Positions 1 to 6,362 are shown, counted from the stretch's first letter. The stretch: 6,676 nt of DNA from Candidatus Parcubacteria bacterium (GCA_027310925.1 DAICZX010000022.1:1-6676); one strand, 5' to 3'. Translations and numbers: made by a program. The notes: generated by a model from the letters alone, not told the origin.

Positions 1-388
1 CGTCATACCTGCAGACAAAACCGGTATGACGAACGAACGTGATTCGGCACACATCACGACTGCGGAACAAGTACGACCAAATGAAATGATCCTTGATGAC
101 GGTCCAGACACCTCGATGGTCCTTGCTAATCTCACGCAAAAAGCAAAAACGATCCTTTGGAATGGTCCTCTTGGAAATTACGAAAATGGATTCATTGATG
201 CAACCGATGCATTCGCGCGCGCGGTTGCGAAATCAGATGCGCATTCGGTAGTCGGTGGCGGCGATACGATCGCATCAATCGAGAGTCTTGGACTCCTCGC
301 ACAATTTTCTTTTGTCTCTACTGGTGGCGGTGCGATGCTCGAATTCCTTGCGAAGGGAACCTTACCGGGAATCGTCGCACTCAACTAG
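1..388 (+). CDS. pgk: Phosphoglycerate kinase, C-terminal part (5' truncated by window edge)
   Basis: Phosphoglycerate kinase moves the acyl phosphate of 1,3-bisphosphoglycerate to ADP in cytoplasmic glycolysis. Reading from base 2, 128 residues are visible before a TAG stop, against roughly 390-400 for a whole bacterial enzyme, so about two thirds lies to the left. The visible part belongs to the nucleotide-binding C-terminal domain. It shows DDGPDT, then AKTILWNGPLGNYE with the conserved glutamate of the WNGP(M/L)G..E motif, then SVVGGGDT, and finally STGGGAMLEFL..G.LPG at the usual C-terminal end. An internal ATG at 26 is not a start, because family-like sequence (VIPADKTG) runs upstream of it in frame. 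The gene is convergent with the HIT gene, leaving 42 bases between the two stops. Nothing looks degraded. Identification is near certain; the real start is not in view. Confidence 0.96.
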   Translation, partial: VIPADKTGMTNERDSAHITTAEQVRPNEMILDDGPDTSMVLANLTQKAKTILWNGPLGNYENGFIDATDAFARAVAKSDAHSVVGGGDTIASIESLGLLAQFSFVSTGGGAMLEFLAKGTLPGIVALN

Positions 389-430
389 TACTGAAATAAA
401 TTTGATGATATACGATTGTGTCATCGGTCT

Positions 431-805
431 CTATTTGTTTGTAAGCGCTTCGCGGAGCTTCCTTGCATTTCCTTCCAAATCGTTCTTGTCACCCTTCGCT
501 TCATTGCCTGGGAAGACCCATATATGTGCGTGTGCAACTTCGTCTCCAATAATTTTTGAAAGAATCCATTCCGTATTAAAAACTTTTTGTTGCGCCTTGG
601 CTATTTTTCTAACTACCTCGAAATACGCACCGATGTTTGGTACGTCCCACACCCATCGATAATGTTTTTTTGGAATCACTTGCGCGTGGCCGGGTGATTG
701 CGGGTGAATGTCTAAAAAAGCGAGAAAATCACCATCCTCGTAGAGAGTGAGTGCGGGAATCTCTCTGCGAACAATTTTGCAAAAGATACAATCATCCATA
801 TCCAT
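431..805 (-). CDS. HIT-family (histidine triad) nucleotide-binding protein
   Basis: HIT proteins are small cytoplasmic hydrolases or transferases acting on nucleoside phosphoramidates, dinucleoside polyphosphates and related compounds. The protein is 124 residues, normal for the Hint/Hit branch. It opens with the zinc pair C6-x2-C9 ([13 protein letters not shown]), followed by [17 protein letters not shown] (H48) and the C-terminal active-site strand [11 protein letters not shown]92 and the expected nucleophile H94 are present, but the third histidine of the triad is tryptophan (W96). The start at 805 is preferred because GGAG lies 6 bases upstream. A second ATG at 799 would be 12 bases from it, and an upstream ATG at 895 would add 30 unrelated residues and overlap recJ. 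The gene is divergent from recJ with a 38-base gap. The natural substrate cannot be told from sequence. Confidence 0.93.
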   Translation of the reverse strand: MDMDDCIFCKIVRREIPALTLYEDGDFLAFLDIHPQSPGHAQVIPKKHYRWVWDVPNIGAYFEVVRKIAKAQQKVFNTEWILSKIIGDEVAHAHIWVFPGNEAKGDKNDLEGNARKLREALTNK

Positions 806-811
806 AGGATA

Positions 812-815
812 CTCC
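812..815 (-). promoter_or_regulatory. Shine-Dalgarno site of the HIT gene
   Basis: On the minus strand GGAG is followed by TATCCT and then the ATG at 805, a spacing of 6 bases. It decides the start between two close in-frame ATGs (805 and 799). It is the only clear ribosome binding site among the seven gene starts in this window. Confidence 0.6.
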
Positions 816-825
816 AACCAATTCC

Positions 826-834
826 TGATACAAT
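826..834 (+). promoter_or_regulatory. Putative extended -10 promoter of recJ
   Basis: TGATACAAT reads as an extended -10 (TGn followed by TACAAT, 5 of 6 matches to TATAAT). It ends 9 bases before the recJ ATG, so transcription would begin within a few bases of the start codon. No convincing -35 box is seen, which an extended -10 can tolerate. No Shine-Dalgarno sequence lies between this element and the ATG. The element sits in the 38-base gap shared with the divergent HIT gene. Confidence 0.4.
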
Positions 835-843
835 CCTCACACC

Positions 844-2571
844 ATGTTCCCGCTCTATGAACCGCCCGATGATGCACTCCGCGAGGAGCTCGCACAGTAC
901 GACGATCTCACCGCAGCGCTTCTCGCACGTCGTGGCATTGTGACAAACGAATCTGCCGAGAAATTTCTCAACCCATCATATGATGCACACCTATATGATC
1001 CGTTTTTGATGACCGATATGCGGAAGGCCGCGCGACGGCTTGCCGACGCAATTCTTTCGGGCGAGAGGATTGCCGTCTGGAGCGACTATGATTGTGACGG
1101 CATTCCTGGTGGCGTCATACTGCACGATTTTTTGAAGAAGGCTGGCGCAAACTTTGAGAACTACATTCCACACCGTCACAACGAGGGATACGGCATGAAC
1201 ATCGACGGCGTCGAGAAGTTGGTGAAACAGGGTGGTGTGAAACTAATTGTTACTGTTGATTCCGGTGTCGTGGACACGGAACCGATTGCATGTGCAAGGG
1301 AACTCGGCACGGATGTCATCCTCACTGATCACCACCTACCCGGTGCCCTATTACCGAACGCCTTTGCGGTTGTGAATCCTCATGCACGTCCCGATGAGAC
1401 GTACCCCTTTCAAGAACTTTGTGGTGCTGGTGTTGCGTGGAAACTTGTGTGCGCAACGCTCACTGAAGAGCCAGCTCTCCATAAAAAAATTCCCCGGGGG
1501 TGGGAAAAGTGGCTCCTCGATATGGTTGGTCTCGCGACCATAGCTGACATGGTTCCACTCACAGATGAGAACCGTGTGCTCGCGACCTATGGCCTTCTTG
1601 TAATGCGTAAATCTCCACGCATCGGTCTGCAGAAATTATGTCGCGTCATGAGAATAAACCAACGCGCCATTACCGAAGATGATGTTGGGTTTATGATTGC
1701 GCCGCGGGTAAATGCCGCAAGCCGCATGGGTGACGCAAAAGATGCATTCCGCCTCTTTACGACGAGTGATGAAAACGAGGCTGATGAACTTGCGAAGAAG
1801 TTGGAGCGGGCAAATCGACAACGAAAGGCTGATGCGGGCGCCATCACGCGCGCAGTACACACGCGACTCAAAGAACGTAAGACCATGCGTAGCGTCATCG
1901 CACTTGGTGATCCCGAATGGCGTCCAGCACTCCTTGGTCTTGTTGCTGGTACCATTGCCGACGAATATGAACGGCCCGTGTTCCTCTGGGGAAGAGAGGG
2001 GAATATGCGCTTCAAGGGTTCAGTACGCAGCGGCGGTTCGACGCATGTGCTTGAACTCATACGTGCCACGCCTGACACGTTCACCGAATTTGGCGGCCAT
2101 GCAGGAGCGGGCGGTTTCACGGTGCGTGATGAAGCAATATTTTTTCTTGAAGATCGTCTTGTCGATGCACATGCACGACTTGCAATACCAGAAACCGTAA
2201 ACGCACTCATGAAACATGCCGATGCAACAATTACACCCGAAGAAGCAACCGACATATTCTTAAAAAGGATAGAAAAGCTTGCACCATTTGGTGTACAGAA
2301 TTTAAAACCTGTGTTTCTGCTCCGCGCGGTGTTGGTGCAAGAGATTTCACGCTTTGGGAAAAGTGAGGAGCATTTGAAGTTGAAGATTCATTCGTCTAAC
2401 GAGCCAGGAAGCATTGATGCGGTTGCATTCTTTGCGAAAGGTGCAGTTGCCCGCACGGTCCATGCACTTGATCGCGATAGTCGTGTAAATATCCTTGTGC
2501 ATATTGAACGTGATACGTTTTCGCGCAGCTCTTCCGTACGCCTACGACTTATCGACATCCGCTTGGTATAG
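844..2571 (+). CDS. recJ: Single-stranded-DNA-specific exonuclease RecJ
   Basis: RecJ is a 5'-3' single-strand DNA exonuclease used in recombination, mismatch repair and rescue of stalled forks. At 575 residues it matches the full-length bacterial enzyme (E. coli about 577). The DHH core shows motif I DYDCDG (81-86, metal-binding D81, D83, D85), motif II TVDSG (D139), motif III TDHHLPG (D162, H163, H164) and motif [13 protein letters not shown] (D235). [11 protein letters not shown] (286-296) precedes the DHHA1 domain, which carries GSVRSGG (392-398) and [11 protein letters not shown] (415-425). An OB-fold-like tail follows to the end. Small departures from common RecJ are serine where motif II usually has TVDNG, IPGG after motif I, and EWRP near 358-361 where WH is usual. 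The ATG at 844 is the first start codon after an in-frame TGA at 826. rnhA follows 7 bases after the TAG stop, suggesting linked expression. Confidence 0.97.
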   Translation: MFPLYEPPDDALREELAQYDDLTAALLARRGIVTNESAEKFLNPSYDAHLYDPFLMTDMRKAARRLADAILSGERIAVWSDYDCDGIPGGVILHDFLKKAGANFENYIPHRHNEGYGMNIDGVEKLVKQGGVKLIVTVDSGVVDTEPIACARELGTDVILTDHHLPGALLPNAFAVVNPHARPDETYPFQELCGAGVAWKLVCATLTEEPALHKKIPRGWEKWLLDMVGLATIADMVPLTDENRVLATYGLLVMRKSPRIGLQKLCRVMRINQRAITEDDVGFMIAPRVNAASRMGDAKDAFRLFTTSDENEADELAKKLERANRQRKADAGAITRAVHTRLKERKTMRSVIALGDPEWRPALLGLVAGTIADEYERPVFLWGREGNMRFKGSVRSGGSTHVLELIRATPDTFTEFGGHAGAGGFTVRDEAIFFLEDRLVDAHARLAIPETVNALMKHADATITPEEATDIFLKRIEKLAPFGVQNLKPVFLLRAVLVQEISRFGKSEEHLKLKIHSSNEPGSIDAVAFFAKGAVARTVHALDRDSRVNILVHIERDTFSRSSSVRLRLIDIRLV

Positions 2572-2572
2572 T
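2564..2572 (+). promoter_or_regulatory. Putative extended -10 promoter of rnhA, overlapping the recJ stop
   Basis: TGGTATAGT fits an extended -10 (TG, one base, then TATAGT, 5 of 6). Its last bases contain the recJ TAG stop. It ends 6 bases before the rnhA ATG at 2579, so a transcript starting at normal distance would begin at about the A of the ATG. There is no Shine-Dalgarno sequence in front of rnhA. Alternatively rnhA is read only by coupling from recJ and the match is chance. Confidence 0.35.
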
Positions 2573-2578
2573 TACCGT

Positions 2579-3004
2579 ATGCAGTTCACTATTCATGCCG
2601 ATGGCGGTGCGCGTGGGAACCCGGGACTTTCTGGTGCTGGTGCGATGATTCGTGATGAGTTTGGTAGTTCAGTCGCGACTGTTTCAAAATTTCTCGGTAT
2701 ACGCACTAATAATTTTGCGGAATACGAAGCGGTGATTCTTGCCTTCGAGGCATTGATGAAACTTGTACCGTCAGAAAAGCGAAACGAAACGAAAGTGGTA
2801 GTGAAGATGGACAGTGAGCTTGTTGTAAAGCAGATGCGTGGAGAATACAAAGTGAGACATCCAATTTTAAAAGAGCAATATGCGCGACTTATGCATGCAA
2901 TTAGCACATTCGGTTTTGTTTCCTTTACTCATGTTCCGCGCGTTAAAAATAGCGATGCTGATGCGCTTGCAAACGAAGCAATGGACCGCGGTTCGAATCT
3001 TTGA
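2579..3004 (+). CDS. rnhA: Ribonuclease HI family protein
   Basis: RNase HI cuts the RNA strand of RNA:DNA hybrids, such as R-loops and primer remnants. The 141-residue protein is about family size. All acidic catalytic positions are visible: D8 in the opening strand HADGGARGNPG, E48 in NNFAEYEAV, D78 in VKMDSEL and D128 in SDADALAN. H118 in THVPR may serve as the mobile catalytic histidine. NNFAEYEA and VPRxKNxDADALANEA are more like the compact RNase H group of B. subtilis YpdQ and the N-terminal domain of mycobacterial Rv2228c than E. coli RnhA, and no basic insert is seen. The ATG at 2579 is chosen because the RNase H fold begins at its first residue; an ATG at 2495 would add 28 unrelated residues inside recJ. 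The gene lies 7 bases after recJ, so the two are probably co-expressed. It ends with TGA. Confidence 0.94.
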   Translation: MQFTIHADGGARGNPGLSGAGAMIRDEFGSSVATVSKFLGIRTNNFAEYEAVILAFEALMKLVPSEKRNETKVVVKMDSELVVKQMRGEYKVRHPILKEQYARLMHAISTFGFVSFTHVPRVKNSDADALANEAMDRGSNL

Positions 3005-3194
3005 TCCCAGAGCCAAGTCGTGCTAGGTTATCGCGCACGAGACGCGTATGGATTAGTAATGAGGTGGATAGCCACCCTATTAGGTATACTTGGTGCTACC
3101 TAGCTATGAGTCAGCGAAAGTAGAATCGATTTCTGGGGCAGGTCTGTAACATTTTATAGTCGCGAAAGAACGTATCTTCAGATATTATGGGGTA
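3005..3194 (+). other. Hairpin-rich spacer between rnhA and tas
   Basis: This 190-base spacer holds no convincing ORF and no recognisable tRNA or known RNA. It carries several inverted repeats. TCGTGC (3018-3023) pairs with GCACGA (3035-3040). GGTGG (3063-3067) pairs with CCACC (3072-3076) around ATAG. TAGGTA (3081-3086) pairs with TACCTA (3097-3102). GCTAGGT (3022-3028) could instead pair over a distance with ACCTAGC (3098-3104), which excludes the previous pairing. No run of T follows any of these, so a classical terminator is not supported. The right end carries promoter-like TATAGT (3155-3160) and TATTAT (3183-3188). It may be the 3' end of the recJ-rnhA transcript, a leader of tas, or a small RNA. 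Confidence 0.4.
3183..3188 (+). promoter_or_regulatory. Putative -10 element of tas
   Basis: TATTAT matches the -10 consensus at 5 of 6 positions and ends 6 bases before the tas ATG, which would give a leaderless or nearly leaderless message. The intervening GGGGTA has four G residues but lies too close to the ATG to be a normal Shine-Dalgarno site. A second candidate, TATAGT at 3155-3160, would leave a leader of roughly 28 bases. No clear -35 box was found for either. Confidence 0.35.
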
Positions 3195-4241
3195 ATGAAG
3201 TACCGCAAACTACCGCAACTGAACAAAGACGTATCCGTTATTTGTTTGGGCACCATGAACTGGGGTCAACAGAATACAGAAGAAGATGCATACGCTCAGC
3301 TCGACTATGCGGTCGAACATGGAGTTAATTTCATTGATACGGCTGAGGCGTACCCGATTCCTCCTGATCCGGAAAAGCAAGGGACAACCGAGCGATACCT
3401 GGGCAACTGGCTTAAAAAGCGCGGGAAGCGCGATGACCTCATCATTGCAAGCAAAGTCGCAGGCATCTTTCAAAAATCTATAATTAAACAACGTGATGCC
3501 AGCGCCGGCTATACACGCCAGAATATCCGCGCGGCAGTTGATGGCTCACTTGAACGACTCGGACTCGAGTATCTCGATCTCTATCAAGTACACGTGCCCG
3601 ATCGCAAAGCAAATTATTTTGGCATTCGCGGTTTTGAGAACATGGTGGAAGAAGATGTACCAAGCATAGAGGAAACGCTAGCCGCACTTAATGAGCTTGT
3701 GGGGGAGGGGAAAGTACGCGCTGTGGGCATATCAAACGAGACACCGTGGGGCGTGAGCGAATACCTGCGTGCTGCGCGTGAAAAAGGGTATATGCGCATT
3801 GCGACTATTCAAAATCAATACTCACTCATTAATCGCACCTTTGAAATCGGTCTTTCGGAAATATGCTTGCGTGAAAATATAGGGCTGCTCTCATATTCAC
3901 CACTCTCGGGCGGCGTGCTTTCAGGCAAGTATCTCAACGGCGCAAAACCAGAGGGTGCGCGCTTTACACTTTTTTCGCGCAACAGCGGGCGATACAATAA
4001 TCCGCGTGTGCAAGAAGCGGTACGTCGTTACGTAGAACTAGCAAAGAAACACGATCTTGATCCCTCGGTGATGGCGCTTGCGTTTGTGACAAGCCGTTTG
4101 TTTACTACGAGCACTGTCATGGGTGCGACAACGTTGGAACAACTTAAGACTGACGTTGCCGCCGGAGACATCAAGCTTCCAAACGAAGTGATGGAGGAAA
4201 TCCGAGATATTTACACCGAGTTACCAGATGTACAAGTATAA
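3195..4241 (+). CDS. tas: Aldo-keto reductase, Tas-like
   Basis: Aldo-keto reductases are NAD(P)H-dependent cytoplasmic oxidoreductases acting on carbonyls. The 348-residue protein matches E. coli Tas (about 346) along its length. Shared stretches include LGTMNWG.QN, AQLDYAV, DTAEAYPIPP, LIIASKV, YLDLYQVH, GISNET.WGV, QNQYSLINR and GKYLNGAKP.GAR.TLFSR. The catalytic tetrad is complete: D48, Y53, K87 and H133. The C-terminal STVMGATTLEQLKTD is the usual cofactor-binding end of the family. The start at 3195 gives the typical MKYRKLP beginning directly before the first barrel strand. The physiological substrate is unknown; E. coli Tas was named for a role in tyrosine prototrophy under starvation, which should not be carried over. 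The gene stands alone between spacers of 190 and 116 bases, unlike the tight spacing to its left, so it may be a later arrival. Confidence 0.93.
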   Translation: MKYRKLPQLNKDVSVICLGTMNWGQQNTEEDAYAQLDYAVEHGVNFIDTAEAYPIPPDPEKQGTTERYLGNWLKKRGKRDDLIIASKVAGIFQKSIIKQRDASAGYTRQNIRAAVDGSLERLGLEYLDLYQVHVPDRKANYFGIRGFENMVEEDVPSIEETLAALNELVGEGKVRAVGISNETPWGVSEYLRAAREKGYMRIATIQNQYSLINRTFEIGLSEICLRENIGLLSYSPLSGGVLSGKYLNGAKPEGARFTLFSRNSGRYNNPRVQEAVRRYVELAKKHDLDPSVMALAFVTSRLFTTSTVMGATTLEQLKTDVAAGDIKLPNEVMEEIRDIYTELPDVQV

Positions 4242-4253
4242 GTTCATATTGAA

Positions 4254-4288
4254 ACCTAGCAGCAATCGCTGGTTGTCATAAGCTAGGT
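4254..4288 (+). repeat. Inverted repeat downstream of tas
   Basis: ACCTAGC (4254-4260) and GCTAGGT (4282-4288) are perfect 7-base arms around a 21-base loop. Inside the loop lies a small hairpin, CAGC-AATC-GCTG (4260-4271). The same two heptamers, in opposite order, occur upstream of tas at 3022-3028 and 3098-3104. The repeat starts 12 bases after the tas stop, where a 3'-end structure would sit, but no T run follows directly. A second weak stem, ACGTT/AACGT (4298-4302 and 4310-4314), is followed by ATTTTC and might be the actual termination point. Confidence 0.4.
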
Positions 4289-4342
4289 GATTGAGTAACG
4301 TTATATATCAACGTATTTTCTGTCTCCATTATTAGTATTCGT

Positions 4343-4348
4343 TATACT
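4343..4348 (+). promoter_or_regulatory. Putative -10 element of the MerT-like gene
   Basis: TATACT (5 of 6 matches) ends 9 bases before the ATG at 4358. The intervening bases ATACAGAAC contain no Shine-Dalgarno sequence. An overlapping TACTAT at 4345-4350 is an alternative. No good -35 box is seen at 16-18 bases upstream. Confidence 0.35.
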
Positions 4349-4357
4349 ATACAGAAC

Positions 4358-4885
4358 ATGATAGGAATTCGCCGATTCGAACGCCAGCTTTCACTGATAC
4401 TACACGGAAGTATGAGTGTATTTCGCAGGCACACATATCAAATCATTGCGACAACTGGCACATTTTTCCTTTTCTGTCTGTACCTACTTGTACCGATCTT
4501 ACTTGTTCCTGGAAATACACTTTCATTCGAACTTGAAACTATATCCTTACTTGATTATGTTCTGCTTTTTGCACTTGCACTCATGACCGGTATATTACTG
4601 ACACTTGAACTATTCTCATTCCGCCATTCTCGTGCTCAAGGTCTCCACGTGGTTGGTGAAAGTGGTACCGGTATTGTCGCGTCACTTGTTGGGGGAGTGC
4701 TCGCCACTGCTTCCTGTGGTTGCGGTATTGGTATCTTGCTTGGTGCAATCGGTCTTGGCGGCGGCGCATTCTTTGTTACTGAAAACCAGACACCAATTAT
4801 TATCATCCTACTTGGTATCGTTATGGTTGGTCTTTATTTTTCGGCACGACGTGCCGCGGGATTATGTAATACATGTAAAACGTAA
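4358..4885 (+). CDS. Small membrane protein with MerT-like cysteine hairpin
   Basis: I cannot name this 175-residue protein with certainty. It has a basic N-terminus (RRFERQ, FRRH) and about four hydrophobic segments: about 28-50, 63-86, 104-140 (long, glycine-rich, possibly a re-entrant or bent helix) and 145-163. The third segment reads LATASCGCGIGILLGAIGLGGGAFF, broken by C120 and C122. It is followed by a short polar turn and a helix ending in a basic cluster (SARR). This resembles MerT, where a cysteine pair in a helix is followed by LG.GGAW, a turn and a second helix. A second cysteine pair, C170 and C173 (CNTC), sits at the very C-terminus. Paired cysteines at the membrane suggest binding of a soft metal or thiol exchange, but that is inference. 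The downstream neighbour is on the opposite strand; a putative P1B ATPase lies beyond it. Confidence 0.75.
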   Translation: MIGIRRFERQLSLILHGSMSVFRRHTYQIIATTGTFFLFCLYLLVPILLVPGNTLSFELETISLLDYVLLFALALMTGILLTLELFSFRHSRAQGLHVVGESGTGIVASLVGGVLATASCGCGIGILLGAIGLGGGAFFVTENQTPIIIILLGIVMVGLYFSARRAAGLCNTCKT

Positions 4886-4971
4886 GGTTTCGAACTGGGT
4901 TCTTGTGTTAGAGAAACTATTCTAGTGTTGTTGAAGAAGAGTTCAGAAACATTTATACAAAAAATGTATGA

Positions 4972-6237
4972 TTAATTGATGATGACTTTCGAAATACCAA
5001 AGACGTTGCGCAGTGAATAGTGAGCAGCAAAGCTGATGTCCTTTCCATTGGGGATATATGGATCACGCATTAGGTAATCATTCCCAGTTTTTTTTGTAAG
5101 AACAACAAAGTGTGTCCCCCCATAAGCATAAAGACCAACAATAACCGGGTTACCTGTCGCTAAAGTTGCATTTATTGTTGCCGCCTTACGAGTGGCACTT
5201 ACACCATCGACGTGAATGGTAAAGAGCAGATATGCTGGATAATAAGAGGCGAAATTTTCTGGATTTGTGTTGATGGTAACTGGCGTTACATTTCGGTAAC
5301 CGTAATGGGTCATGACCATTGCCATCGCAGTGACGAGACAACCGTCACTCTTTAATGGATACTGAGTACCGTCAAGTGGATCATTCCCCCAAGCGGAGTC
5401 TCGTTGGTTGTAATAACAACCCCAGCTATCGCAGCTGGTTTGATTTGACAACAACCCGAAACCACCGGCGTTTGCCGCAAAGGTAGAGAAGCTTTCGAGT
5501 TCAGTTTTTGCACGATTCAAGAGTGTCTCATAATTCGATTCCTTTGCGTTAGTCTCGACAAGAAGGCGAGACTTCTGTAACTGCGTTTGCGTAAGTGCGG
5601 TCTGTTCTCCCGCGAGACTTTGCTTTTGCGAGGAGAGTACGGCCTGCTTCTCTTTTGAGGCAGTTTGGACGGCATTAAGTTGATTCTCCTTTACTGCAAG
5701 TGCTTGGACCTGGTCTTGAATGGCAGTCTGGACTTGAAGCGTCGCGTCGACATCGCTCCAAACTGCCGCGAGACTGTTTGCGGAAAGCATTTGCAGGATG
5801 AGTGGCTGCTCATCAACTGCTGAAAGGCTTCGAACATCCTCCGCGAGTGCAGCCTGGTCCCCCCCAATTGTTGATTGAGTATCTGATATGTTCGAGCCGA
5901 GCTGAGTGATCTCAAGTCTGATAGCAGCGATTTGATTTTGAGTCGCTAAAATCTGTGTTTCAACCTTCTTGCGTTGCAAATCGAGCGTGTTAATTGCCGC
6001 CTGAAGGGTTTGTTTATCTGCACCAATCTGCTGAATCTCGACCTGATACTTAGCTATTTCCTGATTCAACTGGGTTACTTCAGCCGTGTGCACATTGATT
6101 TGATCCTGGAGTGAGCTCACTGTCGTACTTGAAGTAGCAGCATAGGCTATAGACGTGGTTCGGAAAACAGTTGTGTAGACGAAGAGGGAAAGCAGCATAC
6201 ATAATGACGTGCTCTCTATAACCAAGAACTTATTCAT
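4972..6237 (-). CDS. Exported coiled-coil protein with C-terminal C39-like cysteine peptidase (PcsB-like architecture)
   Basis: The 421-residue protein probably works outside the membrane on the cell wall. Residues 1-34 look like a signal peptide, with a hydrophobic core at about 11-24 and a likely cut near AYAA (31-34); no lipobox cysteine is at the cut. Residues about 40-250 form a long Q/A/L-rich coiled coil. A break at about 144-170 (LILQMLSANSLAAVWSDVD) resembles the hinge in the PcsB/EnvC coiled coil, which in studied species contacts FtsX. After a linker with C269 and C274, the C-terminal part from about 276 reads YNQRDSAWG..., SDGCLVTAMAMVM, GGTHFVVLT and MRDPY. These fit a C39-like (Peptidase_C39_2) fold with Q278, catalytic C300, H376 and D392. 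PcsB itself carries a CHAP domain instead. The target, peptidoglycan or protein, cannot be told. The gene is convergent with the MerT-like gene and divergent from the ATPase-like gene. Confidence 0.88.
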   Translation of the reverse strand: MNKFLVIESTSLCMLLSLFVYTTVFRTTSIAYAATSSTTVSSLQDQINVHTAEVTQLNQEIAKYQVEIQQIGADKQTLQAAINTLDLQRKKVETQILATQNQIAAIRLEITQLGSNISDTQSTIGGDQAALAEDVRSLSAVDEQPLILQMLSANSLAAVWSDVDATLQVQTAIQDQVQALAVKENQLNAVQTASKEKQAVLSSQKQSLAGEQTALTQTQLQKSRLLVETNAKESNYETLLNRAKTELESFSTFAANAGGFGLLSNQTSCDSWGCYYNQRDSAWGNDPLDGTQYPLKSDGCLVTAMAMVMTHYGYRNVTPVTINTNPENFASYYPAYLLFTIHVDGVSATRKAATINATLATGNPVIVGLYAYGGTHFVVLTKKTGNDYLMRDPYIPNGKDISFAAHYSLRNVFGISKVIIN

Positions 6238-6244
6238 GTTGTTA

Positions 6245-6253
6245 ATCGTAGCA
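6245..6253 (-). promoter_or_regulatory. Putative extended -10 of the coiled-coil peptidase gene
   Basis: On the minus strand TGCTACGAT reads as an extended -10 (TG, one base, TACGAT, 4 of 6). It ends 7 bases before the ATG at 6237, and the intervening TAACAAC has no Shine-Dalgarno sequence. The hexamer is weaker than the others in the window, so the TG extension is the main support. Confidence 0.3.
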
Positions 6254-6303
6254 TTTTTGAAAAAACACTCATTCCAGAATCCATTATCGTGCCCTATTCT
6301 TGC

Positions 6304-6318
6304 AGTTTATTTAAAACT
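6304..6318. repeat. Short AT-rich inverted repeat in divergent intergenic region
   Basis: AGTTT-ATTTA-AAACT is a 5-base inverted repeat in the 141-base gap between the divergent peptidase and ATPase-like genes. It could be an operator half-site pair, but at this length and AT content chance is quite possible. Confidence 0.2.
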
Positions 6319-6362
6319 TTTTGTGAAAAATCGTAATATAGTCCTAAGTGAGATACTATCAA

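Noticed and set aside
404..425. GATGA...TCATC between the convergent pgk and HIT genes as a bidirectional terminator
   Set aside because: The stem is only five pairs, AT-rich, with a 12-base loop and no T run on either side.
806..895. N-terminal extension of the HIT protein to an ATG at 895
   Set aside because: The extra 30 residues do not resemble HIT proteins and would overlap the start of recJ. The ATG at 805 has GGAG at good spacing and begins directly before the CxxC motif.
1587..2255. Long open frame on the minus strand inside recJ (222 codons)
   Set aside because: The product is rich in S, R and A with no recognisable domain. The plus-strand frame has full RecJ motifs across the same bases, so this is a shadow of codon bias.
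2495..2578. Upstream ATG for rnhA inside recJ
   Set aside because: The added residues overlap the recJ coding end in another frame and do not belong to the RNase H fold, which begins at the ATG at 2579.
2990..3001. GGTTCGAATC, resembling a tRNA T-loop
   Set aside because: The flanking bases do not form a T stem, no acceptor, D or anticodon arms are found, and the bases encode the end of RNase H (RGSNL).
4605..4925. Overlapping plus-strand open frame beside the MerT-like gene
   Set aside because: It lies mostly inside the clearly membrane-protein frame, and its product shows no domain or good start signal.
4955..4969. ATACA-AAAAA-TGTAT at the convergent ends of the MerT-like and peptidase genes as a terminator
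   Set aside because: The stem is five mostly A-T pairs with the A tract in the loop and no T run after it, so it is too weak to call.
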